From NCBI GenBank assembly GCA_964572745.1, contig CAZNFT010000001.1:1-64000 (forward strand): 64,000 nucleotides of DNA. Direction: 5' to 3'. Both the position numbers and the translations under genes were made by a program. Position 1 is the stretch's first letter; each line of letters opens with the position of its first letter. The notes beneath the pieces are model-generated. The model saw only the letters and a list, made by a program, of their open reading frames with translations. It made no database searches and had not been told where the DNA came from. The DNA comes from M50B103 sp041667565 (GTDB lineage: Bacteria; Fidelibacterota; Fidelibacteria; Fidelibacterales; Fidelibacteraceae). Positions 36,533 to 45,070 of this stretch are shown here, piece after piece.

Positions 36533-38101
36533 ATGACAGAGAATTCGAACAAACACACGATTTTATGGGTAGATGACGAGATTCAACTGCTTCGTCCTCA
36601 CATTATGTTCCTTGAGGAAAAGGGATATGAAGTGAAAACAGCAACCAATGGAGTTGACGCTCTTGAGATCATCAAACATGAATATATTTCTGCAGCGCTT
36701 CTTGATGAAATGATGGATGGCCTTGATGGCTTAGCTGTTCTTGAGCGGATTCGTGAAATGCGTCCTGGAATGCCAGCCATTATGATCACGAAAAATGAAG
36801 AAGAATCCCTCATGGAAGATGCGATCGGAAAAGAAATTTCTGATTACTTAACCAAGCCCATAAATCCATCTCAGGTTCTTTTGACCCTGAAAAAAAACCT
36901 GGATTCTGCCGATATTTCGCGGGAAGTAAAAGCTAAAGAATTTATGGCTTTTTATCAGTCTGTCACTATGGAGCTTTTCGATGGAATTTCCTCCTTAAAG
37001 CGCTGGACAACAATTCATGATCGTATTGCTTATTGGCAAATAGAGTTTGCTAAAAACACACAATATGATCTCGAACATTTTTTAAGCGAACTACAAGAAA
37101 CAGCAAATAAAGAATTTCAGCGACTAGTTGTAAACCATTACACCGAATGGGTTCAACATGCACCCGATGTTCCGATGTCGCCTCAGGTTTTGGATAAATA
37201 TCTACGTCCTTTGCTTAAAAAAGGCAAGAAGACTTTATTCGTTTTGATCGATTGTATGCGTTATGATCATTGGCTTGCGGTAGCACCACTTTTTTATAAT
37301 CAATTTGATGTAAAATTAAATTCACATATTTCCATTTTACCTACTGCAACACCTTATTCAAGAAATGCAATTTTTGCAGGTATGTATCCTGATTCGATAA
37401 ATGTTAAATATCCTGATCTTTATGCAAATCCAGATAGTGAAGAAAGTATGAATCGCTATGAAGATAAATTGATCTCGGATTATTTAAAAAAAGAAAAGTT
37501 GCATCTTAAGAACGGCCATTCATTTCATAAGGTCTCAGATTCCAGATATGGTGATAATCTGGCAAATAGGTTTTCAGATCTGCAAAATAATGATCTCATT
37601 GTGCTTGTCGCTAATTTTGTTGATATCTTAGCACATAAAAGATCTGTCTCGGATGTGCTTCTTGAGATCGTTCCTGATGAAGCAGGTTATCGCAATGTGG
37701 TTCGTAATTGGATGGAAGGGTCTTATTTGCGCCGTGTAATCGAGTCTGCCGGCAATGCCGGTTTTGAGGTTGTGATTACTTCCGACCATGGCAGTCTGCG
37801 TGTTAATAAGGGAACGATGGTAAAAGCTGATCGCGATACGACCTCTTCGGTACGATACAAAACAGGTAGAAATCTTGTGGTATCAAGCAAGTCTTCACTT
37901 TATGTAAAAGATACGGCTCGCTATCGTTTGCCTCAAACACATTTGACGGGCACCTATATTTTTGCAAAAGATGATTATTTCTTTCTTTATCCCAATAATA
38001 TGAAAAAATACGAAAAACAATATCCCGGCACATTTCAACATGGTGGAATATCTATGAATGAGATGATTCTGCCGGTCGCTAAGTTGAGTCCTAAACGATG
38101 A
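36533..38101 (+). CDS. porX: PorX-like response regulator with PglZ/alkaline-phosphatase-fold domain
   Basis: 522 residues. N-terminal receiver domain (about 8-125): acidic pair in ILWVDDEI, phosphoacceptor Asp in ALLDEMMDGLDG, and Lys in DYLTKPINP. A three-helix linker follows, then a PglZ domain (about 215-520) with the metal-site segments FVLIDCMRYDHWLAV and VVITSDHGSLRVNKG and the late FQHGGISMNEMILPV. This is the PorX architecture. PorX controls type IX secretion genes in Porphyromonas and acts as an oligonucleotide phosphodiesterase, which fits the sorting-domain proteins in this window. Ribosome site taggag about 14 bases upstream. Overlaps tsaE by 4 bases; PorX-tsaE adjacency is, from memory, also seen in Bacteroidota. 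Confidence 0.88.
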   Translation: MTENSNKHTILWVDDEIQLLRPHIMFLEEKGYEVKTATNGVDALEIIKHEYISAALLDEMMDGLDGLAVLERIREMRPGMPAIMITKNEEESLMEDAIGKEISDYLTKPINPSQVLLTLKKNLDSADISREVKAKEFMAFYQSVTMELFDGISSLKRWTTIHDRIAYWQIEFAKNTQYDLEHFLSELQETANKEFQRLVVNHYTEWVQHAPDVPMSPQVLDKYLRPLLKKGKKTLFVLIDCMRYDHWLAVAPLFYNQFDVKLNSHISILPTATPYSRNAIFAGMYPDSINVKYPDLYANPDSEESMNRYEDKLISDYLKKEKLHLKNGHSFHKVSDSRYGDNLANRFSDLQNNDLIVLVANFVDILAHKRSVSDVLLEIVPDEAGYRNVVRNWMEGSYLRRVIESAGNAGFEVVITSDHGSLRVNKGTMVKADRDTTSSVRYKTGRNLVVSSKSSLYVKDTARYRLPQTHLTGTYIFAKDDYFFLYPNNMKKYEKQYPGTFQHGGISMNEMILPVAKLSPKR

Positions 38102-38541
38102 AAAAAAATTCTTATATCATTAAAACGCATTCTCCCGAAGAAACTGTAGAATTTGCTCATAAGTTTTCAGCTTTACTAAAGCCCAATGATGTGATCACAC
38201 TTTATGGCGATCTGGCTGCAGGTAAAACCACCTTCACTAAAGGGGTCTGCAAATATTTTAATGCAGATCAAGATGCAACATCACCCACATTTACACTGAT
38301 AAATGAGTATCATGCTGATTTGCCGATCTTTCATTTTGACTGTTATCGTATCAAACATCCTGATGAGATCATTATGTTGGGTTTTGATGAATATCTGGAA
38401 AAAGAAGGGGTAGTTCTTATAGAATGGCCGGAAAAGATCGGAACTCATATCCCTGAAGATAGTATAGAATTACATTTAGAATATATAGACGATAAAAAGC
38501 GTCGAATTGAGATTCGATCGCCTAGACTAATGGAGTTATAA
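38098..38541 (+). CDS. tsaE: tRNA threonylcarbamoyladenosine biosynthesis ATPase TsaE
   Basis: 147 residues. Walker A is LYGDLAAGKTTFTKGVC; conserved SPTFTLINEY; HFDCYRIKHPDEI; and VVLIEWPEKI. TsaE is the small ATPase needed with TsaB and TsaD to place t6A at position 37 of tRNAs reading ANN codons. Its start overlaps the porX stop (ATGA), and tsaB begins right after its stop. Confidence 0.95.
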   Translation: MKKNSYIIKTHSPEETVEFAHKFSALLKPNDVITLYGDLAAGKTTFTKGVCKYFNADQDATSPTFTLINEYHADLPIFHFDCYRIKHPDEIIMLGFDEYLEKEGVVLIEWPEKIGTHIPEDSIELHLEYIDDKKRRIEIRSPRLMEL

Positions 38542-39192
38542 ATGATCCTGGCATTGGAAACATCATCGGTGATCTGCGGAGCGTCCCTACACGAAAATGG
38601 CGAACTGATCGCAGAATTGCATTTAAAGGAAGCTCGTGTTCATGCCGAAAAGCTTGTTGGACTTGTTGACCAATTATTCACAGAACAAAAGATCAGAGTT
38701 CCCAAATTAAAAGCCGTTATAGTATCTGCCGGCCCCGGCTCATTTACAGGCCTACGTATAGGTATGAGTTTTGCAAAAGGACTTGTCTATCCTCATGGCA
38801 TAGCTCTTGCAGGCGTGAATACTATGAGAGCATATATGCATAGTACTTTAAAAAAAGCAGATTTAGATAAAAACCCGCTTTGGATCATACGTTCACATAA
38901 AGACTATATCTATACGGCAGAGTATAAAGATCCTATTAAAGAAATTGAAATTCGTTATGGTCAGATTAAGGATATTGCAGAATGGTATCCCAAATGTGGA
39001 CAGATCATTTGCAATGATGATCTACCCGAAATTACAGAGATTCCTCTTATAGAAGAGGATATTATGGCCTCAATGATGGCTGAATATTATTTGACATATA
39101 AAAATGATAGTGCTGATACTGATTATGACAGTTTGGTGCTTGAGTATGGCATGGCTTATAAACCTAAAGAATGGAAACCAGCTTCATCATGA
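38542..39192 (+). CDS. tsaB: tRNA threonylcarbamoyladenosine biosynthesis protein TsaB
   Basis: 216 residues. ASKHA fold start ILALETSSVICGASL, the RVHAEKL segment, and the diagnostic VSAGPGSFTGLRIGMSFAKG. TsaB is the scaffold partner of TsaD. It follows tsaE with no gap and overlaps rimI by 4 bases, so all are translated from one message. tsaD is not in the window. Confidence 0.94.
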   Translation: MILALETSSVICGASLHENGELIAELHLKEARVHAEKLVGLVDQLFTEQKIRVPKLKAVIVSAGPGSFTGLRIGMSFAKGLVYPHGIALAGVNTMRAYMHSTLKKADLDKNPLWIIRSHKDYIYTAEYKDPIKEIEIRYGQIKDIAEWYPKCGQIICNDDLPEITEIPLIEEDIMASMMAEYYLTYKNDSADTDYDSLVLEYGMAYKPKEWKPASS

Positions 39193-39632
39193 TCGAGATC
39201 CGTGATATGCATGCTGATGATATATCTGAAGTCATAAGAATTGAAAAAAACAGTTTTGATGAACCCTGGACAGAAATGCTTTTTTATTTAGATCTCTATA
39301 CAAAGGTATCCAATAATTGGGTACTGACACTGGAGGAAAAAATCAGAGCTTTTGTGTGTTTTTATTTGATCGCAGATGAGATCCACTTGAACAACATAGC
39401 CGTTGACCCCGACTTTAGGTGTCAGGGTCTTGCTCAAAAATTATTGAATAAAATGTTTGAGTTTGCTAAAGAACATGAAGTGGCTTTTATTACTTTAGAA
39501 GTAAATGAACATAATGATAAAGCGAAAAATTTTTATAAAAAAAACGGTTTCAAACAAGTTGGTTTAAGACCAAAATATTATGAACACGATCAGGCGGATG
39601 CCCTGATCATGACAATGGAGATAAAGTCATAG
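39189..39632 (+). CDS. rimI: Ribosomal protein alanine N-acetyltransferase RimI (GNAT)
   Basis: 147 residues from the ATG at 39189, which overlaps the tsaB stop as ATGA; an in-frame ATG at 39171 would add six residues (METSFI) unlike the family. GNAT motifs: FDEPWTEMLF, NNIAVDPDFRCQGLAQKLL (acetyl-CoA loop), EVNEHNDKAKNFYKKNGF and the ending YYEHDQADALIMTMEI. RimI acetylates the N-terminus of ribosomal protein S18 and possibly other proteins. The tsaB-rimI pairing is a common bacterial arrangement. Confidence 0.92.
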   Translation: MIEIRDMHADDISEVIRIEKNSFDEPWTEMLFYLDLYTKVSNNWVLTLEEKIRAFVCFYLIADEIHLNNIAVDPDFRCQGLAQKLLNKMFEFAKEHEVAFITLEVNEHNDKAKNFYKKNGFKQVGLRPKYYEHDQADALIMTMEIKS

Positions 39633-40399
39633 TGAAAATTTTGTTAGTTAATGATGATGGTATAACGGCTCCAGGTATTGCTAAACTATATGAAGCGGTC
39701 GAAGGATTGGGCGATATTACAGTGATAGCACCAGATGGAGAACGCTCTGCAGTTTCGCATGCGCTGACGCTTGATAGATCTATTCAGGTAAGAACGATTA
39801 AGACAAAGCTTTTTAATGGTATAGCCGTAAATGGTACTCCTGCAGACTGTGTTAAACTTGCATTAAGTGAATTGCTGCCAGAAAAACCCGATCTTGTGTT
39901 ATCAGGGATCAATCTTGGAAGCAATGCCGGTTTAAATGTTATATATTCCGGGACGGTGGGAGGAGCTGCAGAGGGAACTTTTCATGGGATCAATGCTATT
40001 GCTTTAAGTCTCGATACTTATCAGGATCCTAATTGGGAAGTGGTTTTACCTTTTATTAGGGATCTGGTTAAAAAAGTTCTTGAAAAAGGTTTACCTGAGG
40101 GAATCATGTTGAATGTTAATATGCCCAATGTTGAAGATGCCTCAATGATAAAAGGTGTGAGGATCACCCGCCAGGGAATGGCACATTGGAAAGAGGCTTT
40201 TGAAAAACGCTTTGATCCTAAAAGACGGACATATTACTGGATGTCCGGGGTTAAAAGAGAAGAAAAAGAAGATGAAAGAATTGATGATACTGCGCTAAAA
40301 AATAATTATATTTCAGTAACTCCGGTGCAATTTGATTTGACCGCTTACGATAAGTTTAAAAACATTGAAAAAATGGGAATAAGCCATATTAAGAAATAG
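39632..40399 (+). CDS. surE: 5'-nucleotidase SurE
   Basis: 255 residues. Starts at GTG that shares one base with the rimI stop. Family motifs: ILLVNDDGITAPG (metal Asp-Asp), APDGERSAVSHALTLD, VNGTPADCVKLAL, LVLSGINLGSNAGLNVIYSGTV (given as its ends) and VTPVQFDLTAYDKF. SurE dephosphorylates nucleoside 5'-monophosphates and short polyphosphate and helps survival in stationary phase. Confidence 0.95.
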   Translation: MKILLVNDDGITAPGIAKLYEAVEGLGDITVIAPDGERSAVSHALTLDRSIQVRTIKTKLFNGIAVNGTPADCVKLALSELLPEKPDLVLSGINLGSNAGLNVIYSGTVGGAAEGTFHGINAIALSLDTYQDPNWEVVLPFIRDLVKKVLEKGLPEGIMLNVNMPNVEDASMIKGVRITRQGMAHWKEAFEKRFDPKRRTYYWMSGVKREEKEDERIDDTALKNNYISVTPVQFDLTAYDKFKNIEKMGISHIKK

Positions 40400-40469
40400 A
40401 AACATATTCAGACAACTTTTAATACTTGCTTTACTCTTTTCTTTTGCTTTTGGAGCACAACGAAAAGAT

Positions 40470-42809
40470 GTGGATCAGGCGATTCAATACTACCAGCGCG
40501 GTGCTTATGAAAAAGCATTTGAGGCTTTTCATAATATATATTATTCTGAACCCCCGTCAGAAAATGTTTTTGCTGCCATTTCTCTTTTTATGCTTGTAAA
40601 GTGTGACTTTGAATTGGCTAATTACGATAAGCTAATTGAAGATAGTAGAGAATTTGAACGGTTTTTTCAAAGTAGTCGTTATTACCCGGATGTATTATTT
40701 GAACGTGCAAAAGCTCTTGCTATGAAACAACAGTATTATCCTTCTTATCTTTCAGCTATCAAGGTGTTGTCTCTGACAGAAGATGAAAAACTGCTGGAAA
40801 ATGTGATGAACTTTTGTAACGATCAGGTTCGTTATTATTTAAAAGTATCCGATCTTGAATTATTAGCTCCTTTAATTGTAAATGAACGATCCTTAACTTA
40901 TCACAAACTTCTTAGTGCAGAAAAAAGCATGATGGAGGGTGATTTATTAAATGCCGAACGCTTGCTAAACGAAATAAAAAGTAAACTTAGTACTATAGCT
41001 CATATCGAAAAATATAAAGAGTTAAATAAATATTTTAACAAGAGCAAAAGCAATGTAGAGCCTGAAGTTAATATTGCAATTGTTTTGCCACTGACAGGAT
41101 CTTACTCAAGATCGGGTATCCAGTTGTTAGATGGTATTAAATATGCTTTTGAATCCTATAGAGACAAATCCAAAAAAAGGGTGAACATTATAATAGTCGA
41201 TACCGAAAGCAATGTTCGCGTAGGTTTGAAGAATTTAAAAGAAATATTAGACATGCAAAATATCACTGCCGTTATTGGTCCTCTTACCAGTGAAATGGCC
41301 GTTTCTATGGCACCGCTCTGTGAATATGCAGGTGTTCCCCTAATTACACCTACAGCCACCGCCGATGATCTGACGGAAATGGGTAACTCGATCTTTCAGC
41401 TAAATCCTGAGCAACAACAGAGAGGCAAAGTTCTTGCTAACTACGCAACAGATAGTTTAAAATTCCGAAGGATAGCCGTTGTGGCTCCATCAACTTCTTA
41501 TGGTATTGATATAACAAATGCTTTTACCAAAACTGTTGAAAGTAATGGTGCTAAGATAGTTTATAATGTGTGGTATAACGGTATTCCTACGAATATTAAT
41601 ACTAAACTTGAGGAATTAAAAGATAATGCAGAATATCTTCCTCCCTATTTTAATTATTACAAAGGATACTTGGAGTCAAAAGCGAATGGGTTTTTTGATG
41701 CGGATTCAAACCTGCAAGATAGTATGAGTATTGCAGTACTTGATAGTATTTTTATGGATAGTCTTGCCTTTGATAGCTTATTTATTGATTCACTTGATAT
41801 GTTGTCCAATATAGCTGATAGTATTATGTCAATTGATAGTACCATGATAATGGATAGTATTATGACAATAGATAGTACGTTTGTGCTTGAAGAACTATGG
41901 CCAGACGATTCAGCCAGTTATGAACTTGTCTTGAATAATTATTTCTATAGCGATTCGTTGGAAAACCAAGATTCTATATTTTACACCTTAAAGCAACATG
42001 CCAGGAATTGGCTATCTGAAGAACTTACAATTGAAGAAAGATATAATACTATTATCACAGATAGTATTTGTGTTCTATTAGATGAGATTGAAGATCCAAT
42101 GCAGGCAGAGATATTATCTTTGCTAAATGAAATAGACAGTGTTCGTATAGCTCCGGAATATATTGGGGAGTTTTATTTATCTAAAATAATTCCCGATACC
42201 CTAGAATTAGAACCCTATATTAATTTTATTCTTATAGATTCTCTGAAAACACAATTAGCTAAAATAGACTCAATAGATGCTTTATGGCTTTTAAACGAAA
42301 CAGATTCAACTCTCTTTTCCCATATTTTCCCCTATGAAAATTATGGTATTGATGCGATTTATTTTCCCATACCGCAAGATCATATTAAATATATCGCCCC
42401 TCAATGGGCAAAAAACCGTTTTCCTGTCTTTTTGTTAGGAGATGGCAATTGGTATAATGAAAGCATTTTAAAACGATATAGAAGCAATATTGATTCAATT
42501 GTCATAGCAAGTGATTATTATTGGGATTCCTATGATATCGAGTTACGTCGTTTTTCTAAAGGTTTTACTCATAAAACGGATTTGCAAGCAAGCAGAATAC
42601 ATGTTTATGGTTACGAGAGTATGACTCTGCTTATGAAGATAATTGAAAGTGGCGGAAATACGTCTCAAGAAATTTCAGATAAATTACGTAATTTTGATGA
42701 ATCTGTTGGCATTATCAGAAAAATTAAATTTTTACCGGAACGGCCAAGGGCGAATTCGGGTGTTAGACTTATATCATTTTTTAATGGCAAATTGAGTGCA
42801 ATAGAATAA
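40470..42809 (+). CDS. Periplasmic-binding-fold protein with TPR-like N-terminus and DS-repeat insert
   Basis: 779 residues from the first standard start (GTG 40470). However, the same frame runs upstream through a clear signal peptide (FRQLLILALLFSFAFGAQ), with no ATG, GTG or TTG before an in-frame stop at 40380. The true start may be a nonstandard ATA at 40404 (801 residues). Residues ~1-195 are helical, TPR-like. From about 200 there is a type I periplasmic-binding fold: NIAIVLPLTGSYSRSGIQLL, VIGPLTSEMAVSMAP, GVPLITPTATADDL, and RRIAVVAPSTSYG. Residues ~416-470 are a run of Asp-Ser pairs spaced 5-6 residues apart, inserted in the fold. LpoA-like activators of penicillin-binding proteins share the TPR-plus-binding-fold layout. 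Function is inferred only; a ligand sensor is equally possible. Confidence 0.8.
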   Translation: MDQAIQYYQRGAYEKAFEAFHNIYYSEPPSENVFAAISLFMLVKCDFELANYDKLIEDSREFERFFQSSRYYPDVLFERAKALAMKQQYYPSYLSAIKVLSLTEDEKLLENVMNFCNDQVRYYLKVSDLELLAPLIVNERSLTYHKLLSAEKSMMEGDLLNAERLLNEIKSKLSTIAHIEKYKELNKYFNKSKSNVEPEVNIAIVLPLTGSYSRSGIQLLDGIKYAFESYRDKSKKRVNIIIVDTESNVRVGLKNLKEILDMQNITAVIGPLTSEMAVSMAPLCEYAGVPLITPTATADDLTEMGNSIFQLNPEQQQRGKVLANYATDSLKFRRIAVVAPSTSYGIDITNAFTKTVESNGAKIVYNVWYNGIPTNINTKLEELKDNAEYLPPYFNYYKGYLESKANGFFDADSNLQDSMSIAVLDSIFMDSLAFDSLFIDSLDMLSNIADSIMSIDSTMIMDSIMTIDSTFVLEELWPDDSASYELVLNNYFYSDSLENQDSIFYTLKQHARNWLSEELTIEERYNTIITDSICVLLDEIEDPMQAEILSLLNEIDSVRIAPEYIGEFYLSKIIPDTLELEPYINFILIDSLKTQLAKIDSIDALWLLNETDSTLFSHIFPYENYGIDAIYFPIPQDHIKYIAPQWAKNRFPVFLLGDGNWYNESILKRYRSNIDSIVIASDYYWDSYDIELRRFSKGFTHKTDLQASRIHVYGYESMTLLMKIIESGGNTSQEISDKLRNFDESVGIIRKIKFLPERPRANSGVRLISFFNGKLSAIE

Positions 42810-42814
42810 TAACA

Positions 42815-43204
42815 TTAGTTTTGATTATAATATAGATGAAGAAAAGGTTGATCTCCCTCAAGAATATCGTATGTATTTAGATTTTCAGCTTTTACCCACT
42901 CTATCTTTTCAAATTGCAGATCTTGGATTGTGTTATCGTAATCATGGATCTTGAAAAAATACAGGTGAAAAGTTTTTTCATCCGGGTAGGCGAACTTGTA
43001 ATCATGGAGTAGCTCAGTTTTCAGAACCTTGATACCGAGTTCTTCATCTAATTCGCGGATAATGGCTTCTTTAGGACCTTCATTGGTTTCAACTTTGCCT
43101 CCCGGGAATTCCCATTTTAAAGGGAGTCGTCGTGAATTACGATGACGTTGACATAATAATATACCATTCTCGCTTTCTATAATTCCTGCGACAACCTCCA
43201 GCAT
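42815..43204 (-). CDS. mutT: MutT-type Nudix hydrolase (8-oxo-dGTP diphosphatase-like)
   Basis: 129 residues. The Nudix box runs from GGKVETNEGPKEA to IIRELDEELGI, fitting G-x5-E-x7-R-E-U-x-E-E-x-G-U, and the N-terminal GILLCQRHRNSRRLPLKWEF is typical of MutT, whose job is to clear oxidised dGTP. Shares one base with the plsY stop, so translation is likely coupled. It converges on the binding-fold gene with only 5 bases between. Confidence 0.88.
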   Translation of the reverse strand: MLEVVAGIIESENGILLCQRHRNSRRLPLKWEFPGGKVETNEGPKEAIIRELDEELGIKVLKTELLHDYKFAYPDEKTFHLYFFKIHDYDNTIQDLQFEKIEWVKAENLNTYDILEGDQPFLHLYYNQN

Positions 43205-43821
43205 TAAAAATCCTTTTTATTCTCTTTTCTAATGATCTTGGCAATATTTTCTCTATGTGTGAACATAATAAAAAATGGCAGAACAATACTAAACCACAGC
43301 ATTTGTTGAGATACTTCCATATTAAAGGCAAATTTAAAAATGATGTTTGCAATGGGAAAAGCAAAAGCAGCCGAAATTGAAGCTATCCCCGCCTGTTTTG
43401 TCAATAATACAACAATAATAAAAACAACTAAGCAAAATAATCCGACTTCCGGGCGGAAAGCCATCATAATGCCAGCAGTGGTAGCAACAGCTTTTCCACC
43501 ACGAAAATTGATATAAACCGGATAGGTATGCCCAATAAGAACAATAACAGCTAGAATAACTCTTGCTGTTACAAATTCTTGGCTCATTAATGCCGGCATC
43601 CAGAATGTAACAGCAAAGCCTTTAAAAGCATCAAGAATAAAGGTAGCTACTCCAGCTTTCCAGCCTAAATTTCTGATAACATTCGTTGTTCCCACATTTC
43701 CACTACCGTGCTGACGAATATCATAATCCTTTCCTCCAAAGATCTTCCCCAAGACCCAGGCTGCCGGAAAGGAACCAATCAGATATGCCAGTATCATGAT
43801 CAATGCATCAATTAAAGTCAT
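43204..43821 (-). CDS. plsY: Acyl-phosphate:glycerol-3-phosphate acyltransferase PlsY
   Basis: 205 residues, polytopic inner-membrane protein. Conserved loops: LIGSFPAAWVLGK, then DIRQHGSGNVGTTNVIRNLG (GSGN-x-GxTN), GHTYPVYINFRGGKAVAT, and THRENIAKI. It adds the first acyl chain to glycerol-3-phosphate. The plsX partner is not in the window. mutT follows with a one-base overlap. Confidence 0.95.
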   Translation of the reverse strand: MTLIDALIMILAYLIGSFPAAWVLGKIFGGKDYDIRQHGSGNVGTTNVIRNLGWKAGVATFILDAFKGFAVTFWMPALMSQEFVTARVILAVIVLIGHTYPVYINFRGGKAVATTAGIMMAFRPEVGLFCLVVFIIVVLLTKQAGIASISAAFAFPIANIIFKFAFNMEVSQQMLWFSIVLPFFIMFTHRENIAKIIRKENKKDF

Positions 43822-43985
43822 AAAAACTCCTGTGTGTAAAAGAACCCTTAACTTGTGAATATATAGATGCTATCCAGCAAAGACAAAATAAATTTACAAA
43901 GAAGCAGATAGCTGATGTGAATTTTCAATGAATTATATGATTATAGTAGGGCAAAAAGTTGATCATTTTATCATTGCATAAAAAA

Positions 43986-44005
43986 AGGGCAGGAAATCCT
44001 GCCCT
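43986..44005 (-). terminator. Terminator of the P-loop/DMT-like gene pair (minus strand)
   Basis: agggcagga-aa-tcctgccct is a perfect 9-bp stem. On the minus strand it is followed by a run of seven T. It lies 20 bases past the stop at 44026. Confidence 0.85.
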
Positions 44006-44025
44006 AAAGTAGAGATGATTTTTTA

Positions 44026-45060
44026 TTATTGCATCTGTCTTTTCTTTCTATCTTGCAATATGGGCGGAATAGTCAGGAAGAGTATAGAAATAATAATAAT
44101 TGCCGCTCCAATTAATTGCGAACCTTTAAGTGGCTGATCGTATGAGAAGTGGAGTATGAGTGAGGCAAGAACACCTGCAAGAATACTTGAAGAACGATTT
44201 ACCGGGATACAGTAGGAGTTTTCACTCTTATCTAAGAAGACCAGAGTGCCAAAGAATCCCGTTCCCTGTGACAAAGCACCTATCAGGAGCAGAGCCCATA
44301 AATAAGGTTGACCCCAGTGTGCTGTCCATCCCAAACGTACATTTGCACCAATATCATTGTTTAGTAATGTAAATAAGACAAGGATGATTACAAGAACAGG
44401 TGTGGAAACCATTTGTTCTTCAACAAAATACCTCAAATTAACTTCTTTAGAATCAGTTTTTGCATTTCTACTCATGAATTGAAAACGCATAAAGTAAGAG
44501 AAGAGATACACAGCAATAATCAGAACTAATGCCAAGGGTATATGAAAGCCGTCAACATCAAAGATGGGTATAAGTAAAGCTGATAAGGCACCAACTAAAC
44601 CAACCCATGAGAACCAACGAACATGTCGCTTTGTAATGGTATCCACAATGGGAGCGATGATCAAAACACCACCTCGCATTAAGAGCATTGCGAGTACGAT
44701 ACTAACACCATCAAATGTATAAGCCAGGGTGGTTGTACCAATAATCAATGAGGTAAAAATACCTGAAAGCAGTGTCCATTTTGTAGGGTGTGGAACAGAA
44801 ATACCAAAAACAGTTGAGTGTTTAGCATATTTCCACCAACCTAAAATTGAAATGACGATGATCATGGTAGTAAGTGTCGCAAGAGCTGTTACCGGTAGAA
44901 TTGAAAAACCAGCCAAGCCCTTACCATTCAATGAAGGCAGTAAACCTTTGCTCATGATCTTGGTTAAGAGGCTATAGGGAACATAAGCGGCAAAATAACC
45001 AAAGGCAAAGCCCCAAATACTATTCCTTGACAGGAATTCTCCAAATTTTGATTTTCCCAA
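44026..45060 (-). CDS. Ten-helix membrane protein, DMT/EamA-transporter-like
   Basis: 344 residues with about ten hydrophobic segments in two halves. The first half holds TTLAYTFDGVSIVLAMLLMR; the second ends with GVLASLILHFSYDQPLKGSQ followed by AAIIIISILFL, the usual ending of drug/metabolite-superfamily transporters. The substrate is unknown. The start is a TTG at 45060 with gagg 6 bases upstream. Its gene begins 10 bases after a P-loop protein gene, forming a two-gene unit with one terminator. Kinase plus transporter suggests uptake and phosphorylation of a small molecule, or kinase control of the transporter; this is inference. Confidence 0.72.
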   Translation of the reverse strand: MGKSKFGEFLSRNSIWGFAFGYFAAYVPYSLLTKIMSKGLLPSLNGKGLAGFSILPVTALATLTTMIIVISILGWWKYAKHSTVFGISVPHPTKWTLLSGIFTSLIIGTTTLAYTFDGVSIVLAMLLMRGGVLIIAPIVDTITKRHVRWFSWVGLVGALSALLIPIFDVDGFHIPLALVLIIAVYLFSYFMRFQFMSRNAKTDSKEVNLRYFVEEQMVSTPVLVIILVLFTLLNNDIGANVRLGWTAHWGQPYLWALLLIGALSQGTGFFGTLVFLDKSENSYCIPVNRSSSILAGVLASLILHFSYDQPLKGSQLIGAAIIIISILFLTIPPILQDRKKRQMQ

Positions 45061-45070
45061 AATTACCTCA

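Noticed and set aside
36533..38101. PglZ domain as a sign of a BREX phage-defence system
   Set aside because: The protein has an N-terminal receiver domain and no BREX genes (brxC, pglX, brxL) are nearby; it fits PorX.
41718..41880. Repeated gatagtattatg words as a CRISPR-like array
   Set aside because: The words are short, irregular and fully explained as codons for Asp-Ser repeats inside an intact gene.
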